64,000 nt of DNA. It comes from Lycorma delicatula (lineage: Eukaryota > Arthropoda > Insecta > Hemiptera > Fulgoridae). The stretch covers positions 33,314,520 to 33,378,519 of the forward strand of contig NC_134467.1 of assembly GCF_047948215.1 (NCBI RefSeq), written 5' to 3'. Under the pieces are notes generated by a model. It made no database searches. It saw only the letters and a list, made by a program, of their open reading frames with translations, and was not told the origin of the DNA. The position numbers were made by a program, and so were the translations under genes. Shown in pieces: positions 58,238-64,000 of the stretch (within the stretch, counting starts at the first letter, position 1; every line of letters begins with the position of its first letter).

Positions 58238-58268
<31 letters not shown>
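57546..58268. other. AT-rich interval, nothing identified
   Basis: No genes; ends in a (TA)n run that abuts the next fold-back element. Confidence 0.5.
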
Positions 58269-59079
58269 CAGGTGATTCAGGAGGATAGGGCAATACTTTG
58301 ACAACTAATTCTAGAGGCTAAAAATAAGAAAAAAGTTCATATAAATATAGGTCCAAAAACGCTTCGTTAGAGAGTTATACAGAGTGAAAGATTTCGTCCG
58401 AGTTTCAGTTCCTCATGGTAAATTAAGGCTTTCTGAAATTCTGGGAAGGTCAATGAAGGGGCAAATTCAATTGTTTCTTATGGATTGTAAGCAGCATTTT
58501 ATCATTATCATAAAAAAAAACAGTAAGTATTCTTTCTTCTTCCAGTTATTTTTTACTGTACATAACGAAAATGTTTTTTCAATCTGTTAAAAATTAATCT
58601 GTTTTGTTGTTAATAAAAGTGGACATGTTTAAAGTTTTATTTCTTTTTTGTTGGCATTATTTACATCAATCTTCTTATATTTAAATTCTCTACAATTTAT
58701 GTTTAAAAAATATATGATTTATTGCCAATTTAACAACGGTATTTTACGTCGAACGTAAAAAAATATGTTTTTTGACCCTATTTTTGGCGGTTTACATGGG
58801 ATATTTTAGAAACTAAGAGAGATAAATTTTTGGGACCTATTTTTTTCAATTTTACAGCTCAAAAACCATAAGAAACAATTGAATTTGTCTCTTAATTGAC
58901 CTTCCCAGAATTTCAGAAAGCCTTAATTTACCCGGAGGAAGTGAAACTTGGGCGAAATCTTTCATTCTGTATAACTCGCTAACAAAGCGTTTTCGGACCT
59001 ACGTTTATATGAACTTTTTTTCTTATTATTAGCCTCTAGAATGATTTGTCAAAGAATTGCACTATCCTCCTGAATCACT

Positions 59080-59082
<3 letters not shown>
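58269..59082. mobile_element. Long-TIR fold-back element (type B), copy 2
   Basis: Termini CAGGTGATTCAGGAGGATAG and (reverse complement) AAGAGTGATTCAGGAGGATA sit between TA dinucleotides. Arms of about 230 bases pair with each other (CGCTTCGTTAGAGAGTTATA against its counterpart TATAACTCGCTAACAAAGCG; GGAAGGTCAATGAAGGG; TTGTTTCTTATGG). The 350-base centre is unique and non-coding. The 814-bp element sits between two (TA)n runs. Confidence 0.82.

Positions 59083-59130
<48 letters not shown>
59083..59130. repeat. (TA)n microsatellite
   Basis: Pure TA run separating two TA-targeting elements. Confidence 0.92.
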
Positions 59131-59134
<4 letters not shown>

Positions 59135-59205
59135 GTTATCATAAAAGAATGGGCGGTTTTGAACATGGTTTAAATTAAAACAGAATTACTTAGTTTATGT
59201 TTTTT
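59131..59205 (-). repeat. Extra terminus of the DD41D transposon
   Basis: CAGAGTTATCATAAAAGAAT and the following ~55 bases repeat the terminal 80 bp of the element starting at 59380, in the same orientation, then switch abruptly to the 172-bp shared flank. Confidence 0.85.
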
Positions 59206-59377
59206 ATTTCCAAGTACCGGTGAATCTTTTAATTTTATGTTTATTAATCAAGTAACCGGAGGCAGGTGGATTCAGTTACACATACAGTAAAGGTGGCACT
59301 GGCTGTGGTGGTTGAACCACGGCGTCCTGTATCTTTGCACCCGTTTAAAAATTCGGAATAATAAAACGGGTTTTAAA
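59206..59377 (-). repeat. 172-bp flank shared with the other DD41D copy
   Basis: Inverted copy of 44027-44198 (TTTCCAAGTACCGGTGAATC, GGCACTGGCTGTGGTGGTTG, ACCCGTTTAAAAATTCGG). Confidence 0.85.
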
Positions 59378-59379
59378 TA

Positions 59380-60717
59380 CAGGGTTATCATAAAAGAATG
59401 GTGCGGTTTTGAATATGGTATAAATTAAAACAGAATTACTTACAGTTTATGTTTTTTATTTTTCAAATTTGTCGTCTCAAATTGTTTTTTTTACATAATT
59501 AATAAATAAGAGATATGTGCGCCCTTAGTCGCTCCACAACTGTCCAAACGATACTCAACTTCTCTCCAAACATTAGTTAACATTTCTTCGTTAATGGTTG
59601 TCATCGCTTCATTAATCCTGTTTTTTAAGCGGTTTAGGTCGCGAATTTTTTGTGTATAAACAACGCGTTTTGTACCCCCACAAAAAAAAATCCCAAGGTG
59701 TTAGGTCTGGATTCCTTGGAGGCCAAAGTGCGGGTCCTTGCCGACCTTTCCATCGATCTCCAAATTTTTCGTTTAAAGCGTCCGTGACCGATGCATTGAA
59801 GTGCGGGGGAGTACCATCTTGTTGGAAACGAAGTCGATGAATGTTTTCGAGTTCATCCGGCTGAGGAAAACGATAATCAGTTAACATGTCAAGATACGCA
59901 ACTCCATTAATTGTTTTTTCAGCAAAGAAGAAAGGCCCTATTACACGATTTTTCATCACACCACACCAAACATTAACTTTAGGCGAATCGCATTGTTTTT
60001 CAATAATTGCGTGTGGGTTTTCAGAGCCCCATATTCGTGAATTGTGTCTGTTAAAACATTTATTCACGTAGAATATAGCTTCGTCTGTAAAAATTATATC
60101 GTCTAAAAATGATTCGTTTTCACTTATTCTGTCCGACATTTCAACAGCGAAATCGTAACGTTTTACACCATCATCGGGTTTCAATTCCTGCAGTATCTGG
60201 ATTTTATAAGCGTGTAATTTCAGTTTTTTACGTAAAACTTTGTGAACTATTGATTTTTGAATACCTAATTCGACGCTTCGACGGGGGATGGACTTCCCGG
60301 GACTTCTAATTGCCGATCGTCTAATGAGTTCAACCGTTTCTTCTGGTACACGTGGTCTTCCAGTTGATTTCTGTTTCTCAACCGATCTAGTTTCTTCGAA
60401 TCGTTTGAACCGACGCGTTATGTTATTTTTGTGCGGCGGATCTCTTCCGAATTCACGTCGAAACGCACGTTGAACTAAAATTACGGATTTTAATTCAGCC
60501 ATCAATAAAACACACTTTGCTTTGTCTTTATCCGAGAACATAGTAACTCGCTAAACTCACCGCAACAACAATACAACAACTGACGTTGTGGTTACAATTG
60601 CTGATAAACAAACTTTTGGGTTGGAGGCTTTCAGGGATACCGATATAACATGTAAAAATTTCCGTACAATCTTCCTATGAATTACTGAAACCGCACCATT
60701 CTTTTATGATAACCCTG
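59380..60717 (-). mobile_element. DD41D mariner-type transposon, copy 2, complete
   Basis: TIRs CAGGGTTATCATAAAAGAAT at both ends (left from 59380, right ending 60717), about 30 bp each. TA precedes the left end; the right flank reads TT, so the TSD is damaged. 1338 bp. Confidence 0.9.
59491..60541 (-). pseudogene. DD41D transposase, one frameshift from intact
   Basis: Start ATG at 60541 (MFSDKDKAKCVLLMAELKSV). HTH regions HKNNITRRFKRFEETRSV and IPRRSVELGIQKSIVHKVLR. Core: IIFTDEAIFYVNKCFNRHNS (first Asp), VNVWCGVMKNRVIGPFFFAE, RFQQDGTPPHFNASV (second Asp) and RNPDLTPWDFFLWGY (third Asp, 41 residues on). A short deletion at about 59675, right after FLWGY, shifts frame; the C-terminus (RVVYTQKIRDLNRLK, then TKGAHISYLLIM) follows in the other frame to a stop at 59491. 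Total about 350 codons, normal for the family. All catalytic residues are present, making this the best-preserved DNA transposase in the window. Confidence 0.88.
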
Positions 60718-62221
60718 TTATCATATGTATGCAGCTGATGATGTAAATAAAATTCACGAAAGCGTTTCTATTAGGTAATGAAATAATGTAAGTCAACCTA
60801 ATTCAATTGTTCTGTACTTAGGGTTGATCTATTAAATATAAATTGATTTGTATTGAAACAGAGGAGTATGGTTGTTAAGAAAATTGCTTTTAAAAAATTA
60901 TATATATATATGTGTGTGTGAGTGTGTGTGTGTGTGTGTGTATGTTTTTGGTCTATATAAACCTAGTTCGACCCTAAAATATAATTATTCTTTTTAAAAA
61001 CATAATTTTTTTTCTCCTTAGATTATGTAAACTAATGCTTTTTAGGTTTTTAAAAATTAAGGAACAAAAAAATATTTAAAAAAACCCAGAAATGTTTGTA
61101 AAATATTTTATAAATATTTGATAATGTTTTATTCAAAATTCATAATTTATACTTATTTGAATAAAATATTCATGCGTTTACTTTTAGTTTGTGTATAGTG
61201 GAAAATGGAAATAAAAATGAAATAAAGAAAATGAGAAAGAGTTTAAATGAAGAGAAAACTTTACTATTCTCAAGTGACTATGTGAGAAGTTCATGTAGTA
61301 TGGAATGAAAAAAAAAAAGTGAAGCAGAAGTAAGAAAAGTGGTGAAGGAAACATCCGACGTTTACTTCTGATTTAACTACAAGCAAGCGTCAAGATGGTA
61401 TACGCAGACAGAATTACACCCTTTTTTTCCACCTTATTGTGCAATAAATTCTTTATTCTTATTTTTTCACAAAATAAATTATATATATTTAAATAAACAC
61501 AAAGAAGGTAAAAGTTTTTAGTATTTAATATATTAATTAAATGTAAATTTAATTATACTTTTATAATGATACACAGCTAAATAAAGTGAAGAAAAAAAAA
61601 CGGAAATTTAATATAAATTATTGTACCTGAATCATGAATATTGAATATAGTAATAAAACAGAATATTATGTGAACACCGCATGACTTCATTGTACGCCTT
61701 GTAAATTACATTTACACTTATATTACTGTGAGAATAAATATTAAGAGAGGATGGTGAATATAAAGAGAAAGAAAATTTAAAAACTAGAGCACTTGTACAC
61801 AAATTATGATCAGAAGAATTATATCAAATAAAAGACTGATTAAACGATTGGCAACAAAAAACAAATAAACCAAATGATGATCAACTCCGACTTAGGGAGA
61901 TTATTGTCCGACAATATCAGAGGAAAAATGAACTAAGAGATAAGAATTTTTTACAATTTATTTAAGATCGGGTATGAATGCTTCAGTGTATATGTTTTTT
62001 TTTGTGAGAGTCTATTTTTCAGTCACTCTGTAGTTAACTTTAATGTAAATAAAATTAAGCAGAAATTCCAGAATAATTAAATAAAATTAAACAGAAATTA
62101 AAGTAGAAAATCCAAAAGTAATACGATTCTAAATGATAATTTTCAATTAGTATTAAATAATCAGATATTTCACCAAATATATTACATATATACGTATGTA
62201 ATAATGTCTATTGAATAATAT
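60718..62221. other. AT-rich interval, mostly unidentified
   Basis: Contains a (TG)n tract near 60912-60941 and a 45-base piece of repeat D start (61668-61715, TGTGAACACCGCATGACTTC). Nothing else recognised. Confidence 0.5.
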
Positions 62222-62760
62222 ATACACATTTTTAAAAGTACATTCAATTTTATTTTACTAATGATTTTAATTTACTTCTGATTTTTTTTTGAATTTTTAT
62301 TGTGTTATTATTGAATTAATAATTATTGTAAAAATGTTTTTTACAATCACGGGTTAATAACTATTAATAAATCAATATACTTTACTTTTTTAAAAAAAAG
62401 TTAAAAAAAAGGAGATGAAGTCTGATTAGAATCGATGTGCCTTTACCTTGTAAAATGCAAATATTTCATTAATCAAATTTTGATTTAACTATAACTCTGG
62501 AACCAAAATAAGTATCGCTTATAATATTTTGTTGAAAAGCTCTCAATGAAGGCTTATTACTGCAGTTAATAAAAAGTCCAAAATCCAAATTTTTGGGGAT
62601 TTTGGGCTTTTTGGACATTTTTGGTTCAGTCGATTGCAATCAAAAGAAGAGGTGTGCAACGAGGTGTTACAGCAGTTATAAATCCAAAATTTCAACATCT
62701 TACGGCTAATTGTTTTTGAATTATACGAGATACATACGTACAGACGTCTATACAAAATAT
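62222..62760 (+). repeat. Dispersed repeat D, copy cut by a fold-back
   Basis: Carries ACTATAACTCTGGAACC, GCTTATTACTGCAGTTAATA, GGTTCAGTCGATTGCAATCA and TACATACGTACAGACGTC, where the sequence breaks into the fold-back element at 62761. Confidence 0.75.
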
Positions 62761-63711
62761 AGTACAGTCAATTTGTTATCAAAATATATTTGAAAATATC
62801 AGGCTATATTTGAAAATCTTTACCTATCGATTGATCTTTTGTCCATGCGTTAGGGGTGATGAGGGAAGCTTAACTTCAGATTATTAATATCCCCTTCCCA
62901 TAGATTTTTTAAAAACTCAAAAAATTTTTGTAATGCGTTTTTCTCTGAATCTATGCATTTTAGAGAAATGTTTAACAAACAAAAAATGTAGAGGACATTC
63001 TCCTCTACAATTAATGTTTTTAAAATTATAATTTGAAATTGAAATACTAGGTGGCGCTGAATTTGTAAAAAACGTGTTTTTACACCGGAAAAAATTGTTT
63101 TTCGTCTGTATTGCATTTAAAAAAATTGATAACCTCAAAAAAACAAACAACTTTTATTCAAACAATTTTCTTGTACGACTTAGCATTCCAGAGTTATAGC
63201 GGTAAAATGGCAACGCAGAGGTCCTATTGTTACTGTAGCCGGGGAGATTGGCATTGTTCAGCGACTAGACCGACACGTGCCCAATTCACAACATTTTCAC
63301 ACTTTCACAAGCTACAGCTCCAAAACGGTAAGTCGTACAAGAAAATTGTTTGAATAAAAGTTGTCTGTTTTTTTTAGATTAACAACTTTTCCAAATGCAA
63401 TACAGACGAAAAACACGTTTTTTACAAATTCAACGCCACCTAGTATTTCAATTTCAAATTATACGGCATCACTTCAAACACATTAATTGTAGAGGAGAAT
63501 TTCCTCTATATTTTTTGTTTGAAAAACTTTTCTCTAAAATGCACAGATTCAGAGAAAAACGCATTTCAAACTTTTTTGAGTTTTTCAAAAATCTATGGGA
63601 GGGGGCATGTTATAAATCTGGAGTTAAGCTTCCCTCATCGCCCCTAGCATATGGAAAAAACATCAGTCGGTAGGTAAGGATTTTCAAATAAAAATACAAA
63701 TTGACTCTACT
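62761..63711. mobile_element. 951-bp fold-back element (type A)
   Basis: The left arm 62761-63199 and right arm 63311-63711 are inverted copies: AGTACAGTCAATTTG against AGTAGAGTCAATTTG at the tips, GATGAGGGAAGCTTAACT, TGTAGAGGA.A.T.TCCTCTA, ACTAGGTGGCG.TGAATTTGT and ACAATTTTCTTGTACGACTTA near the centre. The 111-base centre is unpaired and less AT-rich (CAACGCAGAGGTCCTATTGT). Open frames of 80-92 codons across it are by-products of the arms. A flanking AATAT may be the TSD. Family unknown; no other copy in the window. Confidence 0.85.
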
Positions 63712-63899
63712 AATATGATATGATTCCTTTGTCGAATCACGAAATATAAATTTTTATTTAAACAAAAAACAAAAATTTGCGGGTAAAATAAAACTAGATG
63801 AAAAAATTTCCATTTATTTATAAGAAAATTTATGTTCATTTTGATAAGTAAAATCAAAAACGAATAGCAGTTTTTTTTTGTTTTTTTGATGTATGAAAA

Positions 63900-63950
63900 T
63901 TATCAAGTCTTACCGGGATTCGAAACCGGGTCATTCAGGATGTCACTACT
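63900..63950 (-). repeat. SINE (family 2) head fragment
   Basis: On the minus strand CGGTTTCGAATCCCGGTAAG is a B-box region; only the head is recognisable. Confidence 0.45.
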
Positions 63951-64000
63951 AAAAATTAATAAAAAAAAAAAAACAATACTAAGACGCAATCGTAGAGAAA

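Noticed and set aside
63111..63673. Two 80-92-codon frames as possible small proteins
   Set aside because: They lie on the paired arms of the fold-back element and mirror each other; no independent coding signal.

Overview
The window looks like a stretch of insect nuclear DNA built almost entirely from transposable elements. It is AT-rich, full of (TA)n, (CA)n and poly-A/T tracts, has no prokaryotic gene organisation, and carries mariner/IS630-like and hAT DNA transposons, 5'-truncated non-LTR retrotransposons (LINEs) and tRNA-derived SINEs. The mixture fits a large, repeat-rich arthropod genome. A hemipteran such as a planthopper or lanternfly relative is my guess from the repeat style, not something the sequence proves. 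I could not identify a host gene with confidence. Two short coding-like segments (about 824-1093 on + and 15585-15880 on -) are the only candidates and I do not recognise either.

Layout. 1-9.6 kb: a SINE with a perfect 15-bp target-site duplication (TSD), decayed transposases, two decayed mariners (3275-4575, 5512-6729), two dispersed repeats named C and D here, and a mariner 3' stub. 9.6-13.9 kb: mostly featureless AT-rich DNA with two tandem old SINEs. 13.9-15.1 kb: a hAT MITE and a LINE tail split by a SINE. 17.2-20.6 kb: a three-level nest, in which an IS630-like transposon is broken by an R1-like LINE (itself hit by a 31-bp SINE stub) and by a 340-bp hairpin element. 21-24.9 kb: a possible solo LTR, repeat C and LINE tails. 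25.0-26.35 kb: a complete but mutated DD39D transposon. 26.5-28.0 kb: a tandem pair of about 0.6-kb repeats. 29-31.2 kb: a LINE stub and a DD37D transposon. 33.6-39.9 kb: a hAT transposon remnant with 8-bp TSD and recognisable transposase pieces, stuffed with five later insertions. 41-44.2 kb: repeats and a DD41D transposon. 44.6-48.7 kb: LINE pieces, one nested in a long-TIR element. 49.06-52.34 kb: a SINE hit successively by a mariner and by the longest LINE copy (585-codon reverse transcriptase ORF). 54-57.3 kb: more copies of that LINE. 58.3-60.7 kb: a fold-back element and a near-intact DD41D transposase. 62.8-63.7 kb: a 951-bp fold-back element.

How the parts relate. At least five transposase lineages share TA target sites. 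One LINE family accounts for six copies (29044, 38102, 46624, 50545, 54099, 56809), all 5'-truncated, several with clean TSDs. The long-TIR fold-back elements share their termini and arms with the 3' end of the IS630-like transposon at 17.2-20.6 kb, which suggests an autonomous/non-autonomous pair. I found no CRISPR array, rRNA, confident tRNA gene, or evidence of a new defence or metabolic system. The most interesting content is the nested, dateable transposon architecture and the uncharacterised fold-back and hairpin elements. All homology calls are by eye and family names are provisional.
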